Shown one piece after another: positions 7,683 to 14,087 of a DNA stretch of 17,131 bases; the first letter of the stretch is position 1, and each line of letters begins with the position of its first letter. Both the position numbers and the translations under genes were made by a program. The notes below the pieces were generated by a model, which worked only from the letters and a program-made list of their open reading frames with translations, was not told the DNA's origin and ran no database searches. Source of the stretch: CAVSUR01 sp052143655 (lineage in GTDB: Bacteria > Actinomycetota > Actinomycetes > Streptosporangiales > Streptosporangiaceae); contig JBKQSL010000161.1 in NCBI GenBank assembly GCA_052143655.1, positions 1 through 17,131 on the forward strand. The letters are read 5' to 3'.

Positions 7683-8476
7683 TGCGGTCCCTCCGTGATC
7701 GCGCCCGCTATAGCAGCATCGTCCAGCGGCGGGGCGCCGCGCCGCAGCCACAGGAAATACTCCACGTTGCCCGACGGTCCGGGCAGCGGGCTCGCGGCCA
7801 CGCCCCGGGTGCCCAGGCCCATCTCGAGCGCCGCAGCCGCGACCGACGCCACGGCGGCCTGCCGCAGCTGCGGGTCGCGCACCACGCCGCCCGCGCCGAC
7901 CTTGCCGCGGCCCACCTCGAACTGCGGCTTGACCATCAGCAAGAAATCAGCGTCAGGCGTCGCGCAGGCAGCCAGGGCTGGCAGCACGAGGGTCAGCGAG
8001 ATGAACGACAGGTCCGCGGTGACCAGTTCCGGGGCCGGCCCGACCTGCTCGGGGCGCAGGGCGCGCACGTTGACCCGGTCGAGCACGGTCACCCGCGGGT
8101 CGCTGCGCAGCTGCCAGGCCAGCTGGCCGTAACCGACGTCCACGGCGACCACGTGCGCCGCCCCGCCGCGCAGCAGGACGTCGGTGAAACCGCCGGTCGA
8201 GGCCCCGGCATCCAGGCAGCGCCGGCCGGCCACCGGCGGGCCGCCGAGCGCGGCCAGCGCGCCGGCCAGCTTGCGGCCGCCGCGCGAGGCGTACTCGGTG
8301 GCTGCCGCGGCCGCCTGCACGGTGATCGGCGCGCCCTGGTCGACCTGCGTAGCCGCCTTGCCCGCGACCTGTCCCGCCACCACCACCCGGCCGGACGCGA
8401 TCAGCTCGGCGGCCTGCTGCCGCGACCGGGCCAGCCCGCGCCGCACCAGCTCGGAGTCGAGCCGCCTGAAGTTCAT
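7679..8476 (-). CDS. tlyA: TlyA family rRNA (cytidine-2'-O)-methyltransferase
   Basis: A 265-residue protein, about the usual TlyA length. An N-terminal S4 RNA-binding domain (RRLDSELVRRGLARSRQQA, about 4-22) is joined to an FtsJ-like methyltransferase. The SAM-binding motif is CLDAGASTGGFTDVLL (87-102). The putative K-D-K-E catalytic tetrad is Lys69 (SRGGRKL), Asp155 (TADLSF), Lys183 (MVKPQF) and Glu239 (GNVEYF). In mycobacteria TlyA methylates 16S and 23S rRNA and makes ribosomes sensitive to capreomycin. The frame is open upstream to 8914, but the ATG at 8476 gives the conserved N-terminus and starts 19 bp after the stop of the small upstream gene. The interdomain linker reads TEYAS, unlike the RxWV motif described for M. 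tuberculosis TlyA. Confidence 0.95.
   Translation of the reverse strand: MNFRRLDSELVRRGLARSRQQAAELIASGRVVVAGQVAGKAATQVDQGAPITVQAAAAATEYASRGGRKLAGALAALGGPPVAGRRCLDAGASTGGFTDVLLRGGAAHVVAVDVGYGQLAWQLRSDPRVTVLDRVNVRALRPEQVGPAPELVTADLSFISLTLVLPALAACATPDADFLLMVKPQFEVGRGKVGAGGVVRDPQLRQAAVASVAAAALEMGLGTRGVAASPLPGPSGNVEYFLWLRRGAPPLDDAAIAGAITEGPQ
7689..7694 (-). promoter_or_regulatory. Shine-Dalgarno site of nadK
   Basis: GGAGGG on the minus strand, 6 bp before the GTG at 7682 and inside the end of tlyA. It decides the nadK start in favour of the GTGA overlap rather than the longer frame from 7751. Confidence 0.8.
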
Positions 8477-8495
8477 GACCCTGTTTCCGCAGATC

Positions 8496-8894
8496 TCAGC
8501 TCGGCCTGCGGCCCTGCTGCGCCCCGGCCGCCGGACGGTGGTCAAGCTCGCCGAGCACGTCGCGCAGCCGCTGGTGCACCCGCTCGAAGATCGCCGGGTG
8601 CCCGGCCACCGGGGTGCTGGCCAGCTCGCGCAGCTCCGCCAGCGCATGGCCCACCCGGGCATCGCCCGCCGGCTCCCCGATCCCAGCCGCACCCGGATCC
8701 CCCGGGCTGACCGGGCTGGCCGGCTCTGGCCGCCGGCCCGCGGCGGGCGCCGCGGAATCCGGGCCGGCCTCCTGGCCGCCGCCTGGCCGCTGACCGGCCG
8801 GGCGGACCAGGCTGGCCAGGGCGGCCAGGCGAGCCGGGCTGACAGCACCCGGATCCGCCGGATCCGGCGCGCCGGTGTCATGCTCCACTGCCAA
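8496..8894 (-). CDS. Small conserved actinobacterial protein upstream of tlyA (Rv1693-position)
   Basis: A 132-residue protein. The N-terminal two thirds is Pro/Gly/Ala-rich and probably disordered. The C-terminal part (HALAELRELASTPVAGHPAIFERVHQRL, about 83-110, then RDVLGELD) is a predicted helical hairpin that I recognise from short hypothetical proteins encoded just before tlyA in many actinobacteria. The function is unknown. The start is probably TTG at 8894, because AAGGAG lies 5 bp upstream; an in-frame GTG at 8888 would have an 11-bp spacing. It heads the tlyA-nadK-recN-steA run, so its promoter should lie in the divergent region 8895-9071. Confidence 0.78.
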   Translation of the reverse strand: MAVEHDTGAPDPADPGAVSPARLAALASLVRPAGQRPGGGQEAGPDSAAPAAGRRPEPASPVSPGDPGAAGIGEPAGDARVGHALAELRELASTPVAGHPAIFERVHQRLRDVLGELDHRPAAGAQQGRRPS

Positions 8895-8899
8895 CCACG

Positions 8900-8905
8900 C
8901 TCCTT
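8900..8905 (-). promoter_or_regulatory. Shine-Dalgarno site of the small gene upstream of tlyA
   Basis: AAGGAG on the minus strand, 5 bp before the TTG at 8894 and 11 bp before the GTG at 8888. It favours the TTG start. Confidence 0.6.
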
Positions 8906-9060
8906 GTGCCCCATTCCGGAACGGTGCCGGTCACGCGCTCCCGTCTGGAACGCTACCGCCCGATAGCGTCAGGCCGGCGCATCCTGCTGCGGTTACCGGC
9001 CCCGTTACGCGCCCCCACGGGCATACTCGCCGGAGCGGCGCGGACAATGATCGGGAAAGC

Positions 9061-9065
9061 GAGGA
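9061..9065 (+). promoter_or_regulatory. Shine-Dalgarno site of the SCP2-like gene
   Basis: GAGGA lies 6 bp before the ATG at 9072 and directly abuts the alternative ATG at 9066. It therefore selects the ATG at 9072. Confidence 0.7.
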
Positions 9066-9071
9066 ATGCTG

Positions 9072-9416
9072 ATGGCGACAGCCGAGGAGTGCCGGGCGGC
9101 GCTGGAGAGCCTTACAGCCCGGATATCGGAGCTGGACGCCCAGGCCCGCGCGGACCACCTGCTGGACAGGACGCTCAGCTGCCACGTGTCTGACCTGGGC
9201 GTGACGTACCTGACCCGGCTCGGCCCGCAGGGCCATGACGGCGTCCACGAGGTCGACGAGCAGACGCCGGCCGCCCAGGTGCGGTTCACCGCGCGCAGCG
9301 ACGACGTCGTGGCCATCGCGGCCGATCCCGGCAGCTTCCTGCGCTCGTGGCTGTCGGGCCGGCTGAGGGTGGAAGGCAGCTTCTGGGATCTGCTCCGCCT
9401 TCGCAAGCTGATGTGA
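9072..9416 (+). CDS. SCP2-like (sterol-carrier-type) small protein
   Basis: A 114-residue protein. The N-terminal half is a charged helix (EECRAALESLTARISELDAQ), followed by alternating beta strands. The end, DDVVAIAADPGSFLRSWLSG then RLRVEGSFWDLLRLRKLM, resembles the C-terminal lipid-binding helix region of bacterial SCP2-domain proteins. Such proteins are thought to bind hydrophobic ligands, but their role in actinobacteria is largely unknown. The start is set by GAGGA 6 bp before the ATG at 9072. It is transcribed away from the tlyA operon and precedes the glycosylase gene by 78 bp. Confidence 0.7.
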   Translation: MATAEECRAALESLTARISELDAQARADHLLDRTLSCHVSDLGVTYLTRLGPQGHDGVHEVDEQTPAAQVRFTARSDDVVAIAADPGSFLRSWLSGRLRVEGSFWDLLRLRKLM

Positions 9417-9494
9417 CGCAGAGCCGGGGTGGCCGGGGCCGGGGCGAGCCGCGCCGGGACTGACCGGGCAGGCGGCGGGTGTCATGCTGGGGGC

Positions 9495-10295
9495 ATGCCG
9501 GAGGGAGATACCGTCTGGCGCGCGGCCCGCCAGCTGAGCGCGGCGCTGGACGGCCGGGCGCTGACTCGCAGCGACTTCCGGGTGCCCCGGTACGCGACCG
9601 CCGACCTGGCCGGGCGCACCGTGCTGCGCACCCTGGCGCGCGGCAAGCACCTGCTGAACCGGGTCGATGGCGGCATCACCGTGCACACGCACCTGAAGAT
9701 GGAGGGCAGCTGGCGGATCCGGCCTGCGGGCGGCTACCCGCCGCGCGACTACCGGATCCGGCTGGTGCTGGCCAACGACAGCTGGCAGGCGATCGGCCGC
9801 CTGCTGGGCGTGGTGGAGGTGCTGCGCACTCAGGACGAGGAGCGGGTCGTCGGGCACCTTGGCCCTGACCTGCTCGGACCGGACTGGGATGCCGACGAGG
9901 CCGTGCGCCGCCTGCGCTCGGCGCCGGGCAGGCCCGTCGGCGAGGCCCTGCTCGACCAGCGAAACCTGGCCGGCATCGGGAACGAGTACAAGGCCGAGGT
10001 GCTGTTCCTGCGCGGCCTGGATCCGTGGCGGCCGGCCGGCGGCATCGAGGACCTGCACGCGCTGGTGGACCTGGCCCGGCGGCTGCTGGAGGTGAACAAG
10101 GACCGGCCGGGCCGGTCGACGACCGGCCGGACCGAGCGGGGACAGCAAGAGTGGGTGTACGGCCGGGCCGGGCGGCCGTGCCGCCGCTGCGGTACCCCGA
10201 TCCGCCGCCACGAGGCCAGCGGCCCGGGGGCTGACCCGAACGAGCGGATCACGTTCTGGTGCCCGTACTGCCAGCCTCCGGCCGCGGCCGGGTAG
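9495..10295 (+). CDS. nei: Nei/Fpg-type DNA glycosylase/AP lyase (endonuclease VIII-like)
   Basis: A 266-residue base-excision repair enzyme that removes oxidised bases and cleaves the abasic site. After removal of the initiator Met, Pro2 is the catalytic nucleophile and Glu3 the acid (MPEGDTVWRAA). Lys51 in ARGKHLLN is the conserved lysine. The helix-two-turn-helix lies at LLDQRNLAGIGNEYKAEVL (about 152-170). A C-terminal zinc finger has Cys229-x2-Cys232 and Cys256-x2-Cys259 (CRRC and CPYC). The frame is open to a GTG-less upstream region, but the ATG at 9495 is required because Pro2 must be N-terminal. A CATGCT -10-like element ends 6 bp before the ATG with CTGACC 17 bp further upstream, so the mRNA may be leaderless. 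MPEGD starts are typical of the actinobacterial Nei1/Nei2 group. Confidence 0.94.
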   Translation: MPEGDTVWRAARQLSAALDGRALTRSDFRVPRYATADLAGRTVLRTLARGKHLLNRVDGGITVHTHLKMEGSWRIRPAGGYPPRDYRIRLVLANDSWQAIGRLLGVVEVLRTQDEERVVGHLGPDLLGPDWDADEAVRRLRSAPGRPVGEALLDQRNLAGIGNEYKAEVLFLRGLDPWRPAGGIEDLHALVDLARRLLEVNKDRPGRSTTGRTERGQQEWVYGRAGRPCRRCGTPIRRHEASGPGADPNERITFWCPYCQPPAAAG

Positions 10296-10337
10296 CGCTG
10301 GCGGGAAGCGCCACAGTCGGAGCAGGTGAACCGAGGA

Positions 10338-10381
10338 CGGCGGGTGCGGGCCAGCGGCTGTTCGCCGACCCGCACCCGCCG
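10338..10381. terminator. Hairpin between convergent nei and ABC permease genes
   Basis: Thirteen-base arms, CGGCGGGTGCGGG (10338-10350) and its perfect complement (10369-10381), around an 18-base loop. It sits between two stop codons that face each other (10295 and 10399), so it could end transcription from both sides. No T-run follows on either strand, as is common in GC-rich actinobacteria. Confidence 0.75.
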
Positions 10382-10398
10382 CGCCGGACCGGCACCGC

Positions 10399-11304
10399 TC
10401 AGGCGTCGCGCTTGCGGAACAGGATCAGGCCGGCGATGACCGCGATCGCGGCGTACCCGCAGAACACGGCGAAACCGGTCCACGGGGAGAACGGGTTCAC
10501 CCCGGCTGCCTGGTTCTGCCAGATCGCCGACCCGGCGTTGAACGGGATCCACTTGTCGATGTCCGCCTGGCCAAACCAGCCGCTCGGCGGGCTGGGTAGG
10601 AAGTTCGACAGGATCCACAGCACGAACATCAGCCCGATCCCGGCCGAGATCGCTCCGGCGGTGTGCCGCAGGACCGCGCCGAGGCCGAACGACAGCAGCC
10701 CGCACACCGCCAGGAACAGCCCGCCGCCGATGACCGTGCGCAGCACGCCCGGGTTGCCGAGCGTGGTCCCGACGTGCTGGCTGGACAGGATCGCCTGGCC
10801 GATGAAGAACGCCAGGAAGCTGGTCACCAGCCCGACCACCAGGGCGACGGCGGCGAACACGATGCCTTTCGCGGCGAACACCGTGCCGCGGCGCGGCATG
10901 GTCGACAGCGATGTCCTGATCATGCCGGTCGAGTATTCCGAAGTGATCGCGAGCGCGCCCAGCACGATGATGATCAGCTGGCCGATCACCAGCCCGAACA
11001 GGCTGGTGCTCGCCGCCGAGGCCTTGATGCTGGCGGCAACGCCGGCAACCGCCGCGTGCGGCACGCCGTGGAATCGCCCGGTCCCGCTCTCCACCCGGAG
11101 CAGCCGCTCCGTCTGGCCCCAGCTGAACAGCGCGCCGATCCCGACGCACACGACAACCAGCGCGATGAGCGTCCAGTACGTCGACCGGACCGAGCGGATC
11201 TTGGTGAACTCCGAGCGCAGAGCTCCCGTCAGGCCTGCCCGGCCGGCCGGATGCTGCGTGACAGAGCCGCCGACCAGCCCCTCGTGAGCTGTCATTGCCG
11301 CCAT
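10399..11304 (-). CDS. ABC-2 type transporter permease
   Basis: A 301-residue integral membrane protein with about six predicted transmembrane helices (near residues 43-60, 103-120, 143-165, 188-207, 218-237 and 278-297). The cytoplasmic segment before the first helix, LRSEFTKIRSVRSTYWTL, is typical of actinobacterial ABC-2 exporter permeases, as is the ITSEYSTGMIRTSLS loop near 121-135. The end, LILFRKRDA, is the usual last-helix motif. The ATG at 11304 is preferred over an ATG at 11325 because GGAGAGG lies 9 bp upstream and the start then follows the ATPase stop (ends 11306) by a single base. The substrate is unknown. Confidence 0.9.
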   Translation of the reverse strand: MAAMTAHEGLVGGSVTQHPAGRAGLTGALRSEFTKIRSVRSTYWTLIALVVVCVGIGALFSWGQTERLLRVESGTGRFHGVPHAAVAGVAASIKASAASTSLFGLVIGQLIIIVLGALAITSEYSTGMIRTSLSTMPRRGTVFAAKGIVFAAVALVVGLVTSFLAFFIGQAILSSQHVGTTLGNPGVLRTVIGGGLFLAVCGLLSFGLGAVLRHTAGAISAGIGLMFVLWILSNFLPSPPSGWFGQADIDKWIPFNAGSAIWQNQAAGVNPFSPWTGFAVFCGYAAIAVIAGLILFRKRDA

Positions 11305-11305
11305 C

Positions 11306-12253
11306 TCAGGCCACCTCTCCCGCATGCGCCGGCTGCCGGTCCTGCGTGCCGGGGATCCCGGCGTGGAATTGGACGCTGGCCGCGGTCAGCTCCATGAACG
11401 CCTCCTCCAGCGAGGCACGGGCCGGTGCCAGCTCGTGCAGCCGGATCCCGTTGTCGTAGGCCAGGTCGCCGATCTGAGCGGGCGTCAGGCCGAGCACGAC
11501 CATCGCCCCGCCGTCATCGCGCACCGTTCCCCCGGCCGCGGCGGTGATCTTGGCCAGCTCATCGGGCTGCGGCGTCCGGACCCGGACCGACTGCTGAGAG
11601 TTGGCCGTTATGAACTCGGCGACGGTGCTTTCCGCGATAAGGCGGCCCCGGCCGATCACGATCAGGTAGTCGGCCGTGTTCTCCATCTCCGACATCAGGT
11701 GCGAGGAGACGAAGACGGTCCGGCCCTCCGACGCCAGGGCTTTCATAAGGTTGCGGATCCACAGGATGCCCTCCGGGTCGAGGCCGTTGACCGGCTCGTC
11801 GAACATGAGGATTGCGGGGTCCCCGAGCAGCGCCGCGGCGATGCCCAGGCGCTGGCCCATGCCGAGCGAGAACCCCTTGGAACGCTTCCGGGCGACATCG
11901 TGCAGCCCGACGAGGTTCAGCACCTCGTCGACTCGCCGCTTCGGCAGGTTGTTGGTCTGGGCGAGGCAGAGCAGGTGGTTGTAGGCGCTGCGGCCGCCGT
12001 GCACGGCCTTGGCGTCCAGCAGCGCGCCGACTTCCCGCATCGGCCAGGCGCGCTGGCCGAACGGCTTGCCGTTCACCGTGACGGATCCCCTGGTCGGCCG
12101 GTCCAGGCCGAGGATCAGCCGCATCGTGGTGGTCTTGCCGGCCCCGTTCGGGCCGAGGAAGCCGGTGATCTTGCCCGGCTCAACGCTGAACGACAGGTTG
12201 TCGACCGCTACCGTGTCGCCGTATCTCTTGGTGAGGCCTTTCGCCTCGATCAT
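11306..12253 (-). CDS. ABC transporter ATP-binding protein
   Basis: A 315-residue ATPase partner of the adjacent permease. Walker A is GPNGAGKTT (34-42). The signature motif is FSLGMGQR (about 128-135), a variant of LSGGQ common in this actinobacterial exporter group. Walker B is ILMFDEP (148-154), with the catalytic Glu at about 153 and the D-loop NGLD; the H-loop is VSSHLMSE. The region after about residue 220 is the C-terminal extension of the DrrA/BcrA-like class. The ATG at 12253 has AAGGA about 8 bp upstream. The frame is open to 12361, but the upstream part lacks conservation and contains the inverted repeat at 12270-12303. Efflux of a drug-like or lipid-like molecule is likely; the substrate cannot be read from sequence. 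Confidence 0.93.
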   Translation of the reverse strand: MIEAKGLTKRYGDTVAVDNLSFSVEPGKITGFLGPNGAGKTTTMRLILGLDRPTRGSVTVNGKPFGQRAWPMREVGALLDAKAVHGGRSAYNHLLCLAQTNNLPKRRVDEVLNLVGLHDVARKRSKGFSLGMGQRLGIAAALLGDPAILMFDEPVNGLDPEGILWIRNLMKALASEGRTVFVSSHLMSEMENTADYLIVIGRGRLIAESTVAEFITANSQQSVRVRTPQPDELAKITAAAGGTVRDDGGAMVVLGLTPAQIGDLAYDNGIRLHELAPARASLEEAFMELTAASVQFHAGIPGTQDRQPAHAGEVA

Positions 12254-12269
12254 GGTCGCGTCCTTCCGG

Positions 12270-12303
12270 TGTCTGCCGGCGCGGTTATCCCCGCCGGCAG
12301 ACA
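12270..12303. promoter_or_regulatory. 12-bp perfect inverted repeat upstream of the ABC exporter genes
   Basis: TGTCTGCCGGCG (12270-12281) and its exact complement CGCCGGCAGACA (12292-12303) flank a 10-base AT-richer spacer that reads GGGATAACCG on the minus strand. A further GTCTG at 12307-12311 makes an overlapping shorter dyad with CAGAC at 12298-12302. It lies 17-50 bp before the ATPase ATG. This suits a repressor operator or a leader hairpin. GATAAC in the spacer could be a -10 element, but no good -35 is seen. Confidence 0.6.
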
Positions 12304-12403
12304 GCAGTCTGGCCGCAGCACAGGCGCGGGCGCGTCGGCCCGCAAGTTGATCTCGCTCCACCCACGGGCTGATTCAGCCCTCGCGCCCGGATGATCAGGC
12401 CCT

Positions 12404-12434
12404 CCCGCCCGGCGGGCCAGGCCCGCCGGGCGGG
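12404..12434 (-). terminator. Strong hairpin just after the HAD phosphatase stop
   Basis: Arms of 15 bases, CCCGCCCGGCGGGCC (12404-12418) and its perfect complement (12420-12434), separated by one base. It starts 2 bp beyond the HAD stop codon (12437-12439), the position expected of a terminator. There is no T-run. Each arm is itself nearly palindromic. Confidence 0.75.
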
Positions 12435-12436
12435 CG

Positions 12437-13549
12437 TCAGGACGGGAAGTGCAGCGCGAGCACCGCCTGCTCGGCGTGCTGCGCGGTGATCCCGCCGTCA
12501 GCGTCCCCGGCAGGGCCGTCCTGGCCGGACCAGGCGGCCGCGCACAGCGCCCGCAGGCCGTCAATCGGGCTGCCGCTGCCCGACATCTCCAGCTCACCGG
12601 ACCTGCCGCGGCGCGCGCTCCAGCCGCCGCAGTGCAGCGCACCGTCCGCCGCGGTGACCTCCGGGTGCGGCTCCAGCAGCCCGGCCAGGTCCGCGGCCAG
12701 ATAGGACGGGCGGCGGCCCGGCGGCGCGAGGACTGCGCCGGCCGGGCTGGTAACGCCGGTGAGCACGAGCAGGCTGTCGGCGCCGCCGCGCACCGCGCCC
12801 TCGATGTCGGTGTCGAGCCGGTCGCCGACGACCAGCGGGCGGCGTGCCCCGGTGCGCGCGATCGCCTCCGCGTGCAGCGGCGGCTCCGGCTTGCCCGCGA
12901 CGATCGGCTGCCGGCCCGTCGCGGTCGCGATGACCTGGACCAGCGATCCGTTGCCGGGCTGCGGACCGCGCGGTGTCGGCAGCGTGACGTCGGCGTTGGA
13001 AGCCACATACAGCGCGCCGTCGCGCACGGCCATGGCTCCCTCTGCCAGCAGCGCGTAGCTGATCCCGGGGGCGTAGCCCTGGACCACGGCCGCCGGCCGG
13101 TCAGCGGCGGTGGACACTGGCCGCAGCCCGCGCTCGCGCAGCGCGATCCGCAGCCCGATCCCGCCGACCACCAGCACCGGCGACCCGGCCGGCAGCCGGT
13201 CGGCCAGCAGGTGCGCGGCCGCCTGCGCGGAGGTGATGATGTCCGCGGTGGTGGCGGGTACGCCCTGGCCGGCGAGCTGAGCGGCGATCGCGGACGGGGA
13301 ACGGGAGGCGTTGTTGGTCACGAACGCCAGCCGCATCCCGTTCTCGGCGGCCTGGGTCAGGGCCTTGGCAGCGCCGGGAATCGGCGAGCCGCCAAGGTAG
13401 ATCACCCCGTCAAGGTCCAGCAGCGCGGCGTCGTAGCGCTGGCTGAGCGGCTGCGGGCAGCCCATCGGCTGCCCGGCCGCCGATCCGGTGCCGGTCTCCC
13501 CGGCGCCTGCGGCATCCTCGCGCCCGCCGGGACCTTGCTCGCGGGTCAT
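12437..13549 (-). CDS. HAD-IIA (NagD-like) phosphatase, Rv1692-type
   Basis: A 370-residue HAD-superfamily phosphatase. Motif I is ALLDLDGVIYLG (about 42-53) with the nucleophile Asp45; motif II is FVTNNASRS (76-84); the motif III Lys is in VAGKPEP (about 218-224); motif IV is VVGDRLDTDIEGA (240-252). Residues after about 290 form an extra C-terminal region, including SPIDGLRALCAAAW. The M. tuberculosis gene in the same neighbourhood, Rv1692, encodes a glycerol-3-phosphate phosphatase of similar size, which is the best functional guess. The ATG at 13549 overlaps the TPR stop as ATGA; an internal ATG at 13465 would remove a disordered N-terminal stretch only. Transcription probably ends at the hairpin 12404-12434. 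Confidence 0.92.
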   Translation of the reverse strand: MTREQGPGGREDAAGAGETGTGSAAGQPMGCPQPLSQRYDAALLDLDGVIYLGGSPIPGAAKALTQAAENGMRLAFVTNNASRSPSAIAAQLAGQGVPATTADIITSAQAAAHLLADRLPAGSPVLVVGGIGLRIALRERGLRPVSTAADRPAAVVQGYAPGISYALLAEGAMAVRDGALYVASNADVTLPTPRGPQPGNGSLVQVIATATGRQPIVAGKPEPPLHAEAIARTGARRPLVVGDRLDTDIEGAVRGGADSLLVLTGVTSPAGAVLAPPGRRPSYLAADLAGLLEPHPEVTAADGALHCGGWSARRGRSGELEMSGSGSPIDGLRALCAAAWSGQDGPAGDADGGITAQHAEQAVLALHFPS

Positions 13550-14085
13550 TCCGCAGTCCCTTCCGCCATCCGCCGCCGCGCGCTGAGTGTGGCCCGGACG
13601 CTGCGCAGCGCATCGCTGTAGTGCCGCAGGTCGGGCCGCATCGCGGCCGCCAGCGCCAGGTGCTCGGCGGCGGCGCCGTGGTCGCCGCTGCGGGCCAGCG
13701 CCAGGCCCAGGCCGAACCTGGCATAGTCGTCGGCCGGACTGGCCTCCACGATCCGCCGGAAGCTGGCCGCGGCCGCATCATACCGGCCGGTGTCGAACTG
13801 GGCCCGCGCGAGAGCCTCCAGCACGCTGCGCGACTGCGGCTCGGCAGCGGCGGCGCGCTCCAGCAGCTGCGCCGCCGCCGCGGCGCTGCCACGGCCGAGC
13901 AGTTCCATGCCGCGCCGGTACAGCGAGTAGGTGTCGGGCGGAGCTGGCGCGCCTGGGCCAGCGGACGCTACGGCCGCTGCGTCATTTGCCGGGATAGCTG
14001 AGCTTTCAGGATCTTGCGCGTGGTCTGTCGGGATAAGTTCTTCCGCCGAACGGGAATCGCGGCCGCCGCTTGATCCTTCTGACAT
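13546..14085 (-). CDS. Tetratricopeptide-repeat protein (Rv1691-type)
   Basis: A 179-residue soluble protein with about three TPR units at residues 53-84, 87-118 and 121-152 (for example YSLYRRGMELLGRG and ALARAQFDTGRYDAAAASF). It is a probable protein-protein scaffold with no catalytic motif. The N-terminal 50 residues are disordered. Residues 14-38 use codons such as GAA, CTT, GAT, CCT and AAT, unlike the rest of the gene. The ATG at 14085 has AAGGA 9 bp upstream; the frame extends to 14145 but that part lies antisense to the DUF1015 start. It is coupled to the HAD gene by a 4-bp ATGA overlap, an arrangement conserved in actinobacteria, so it may serve the phosphatase. Confidence 0.88.
   Translation of the reverse strand: MSEGSSGGRDSRSAEELIPTDHAQDPESSAIPANDAAAVASAGPGAPAPPDTYSLYRRGMELLGRGSAAAAAQLLERAAAAEPQSRSVLEALARAQFDTGRYDAAAASFRRIVEASPADDYARFGLGLALARSGDHGAAAEHLALAAAMRPDLRHYSDALRSVRATLSARRRMAEGTAE
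13979..14045 (+). promoter_or_regulatory. Low-GC patch in the TPR 5' coding region, possible promoter of the DUF1015 gene
   Basis: The stretch is clearly poorer in G+C than everything around it. It contains CGGGATA twice (13990-13996 and 14029-14035), and GATAAG (14032-14037) resembles a -10 element. TTGCGC at 14014-14019 is too close (12 bp) to be a normal -35. Since the DUF1015 gene starts 2 bp from the divergent TPR start, its promoter has to lie about here. Confidence 0.35.
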
Positions 14086-14087
14086 AT

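Larger units (their letters stand above)
8895..9071. promoter_or_regulatory. Divergent promoter region with a TAGCGT dyad
   Basis: This 177-bp stretch separates the start of the tlyA operon from the SCP2-like gene. It holds ACGCTA (8950-8955) and its reverse complement TAGCGT (8964-8969), 8 bp apart, so each strand reads a TAGCGT that could act as a -10 element directed towards its own gene. No good TTGACA-like -35 is visible for either. An alternative reading on the plus strand is GGAAC (8947-8951), 15 bp, CGTC (8967-8970), which resembles an ECF-sigma promoter. Both are candidates only. Confidence 0.4.

Noticed and set aside
6966..8132. A 388-codon plus-strand open frame antisense to nadK and tlyA
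   Set aside because: It lies over strongly supported nadK and tlyA motifs and has no recognisable domain.
8477..8914. N-terminal extension of tlyA by about 146 residues
   Set aside because: It overlaps the small conserved gene in another frame and is not part of the TlyA family, whose S4 domain begins right after the ATG at 8476.
8931..11149. Long minus-strand open frames (426 and 439 codons) antisense to the SCP2-like and nei genes
   Set aside because: Compositionally biased, no motifs, and in conflict with the fully conserved nei catalytic and zinc-finger residues on the plus strand.
12449..13621. A 390-codon plus-strand open frame antisense to the HAD gene
   Set aside because: All HAD motifs are on the minus strand; the plus frame is a Gln/Arg/Gly-rich shadow.
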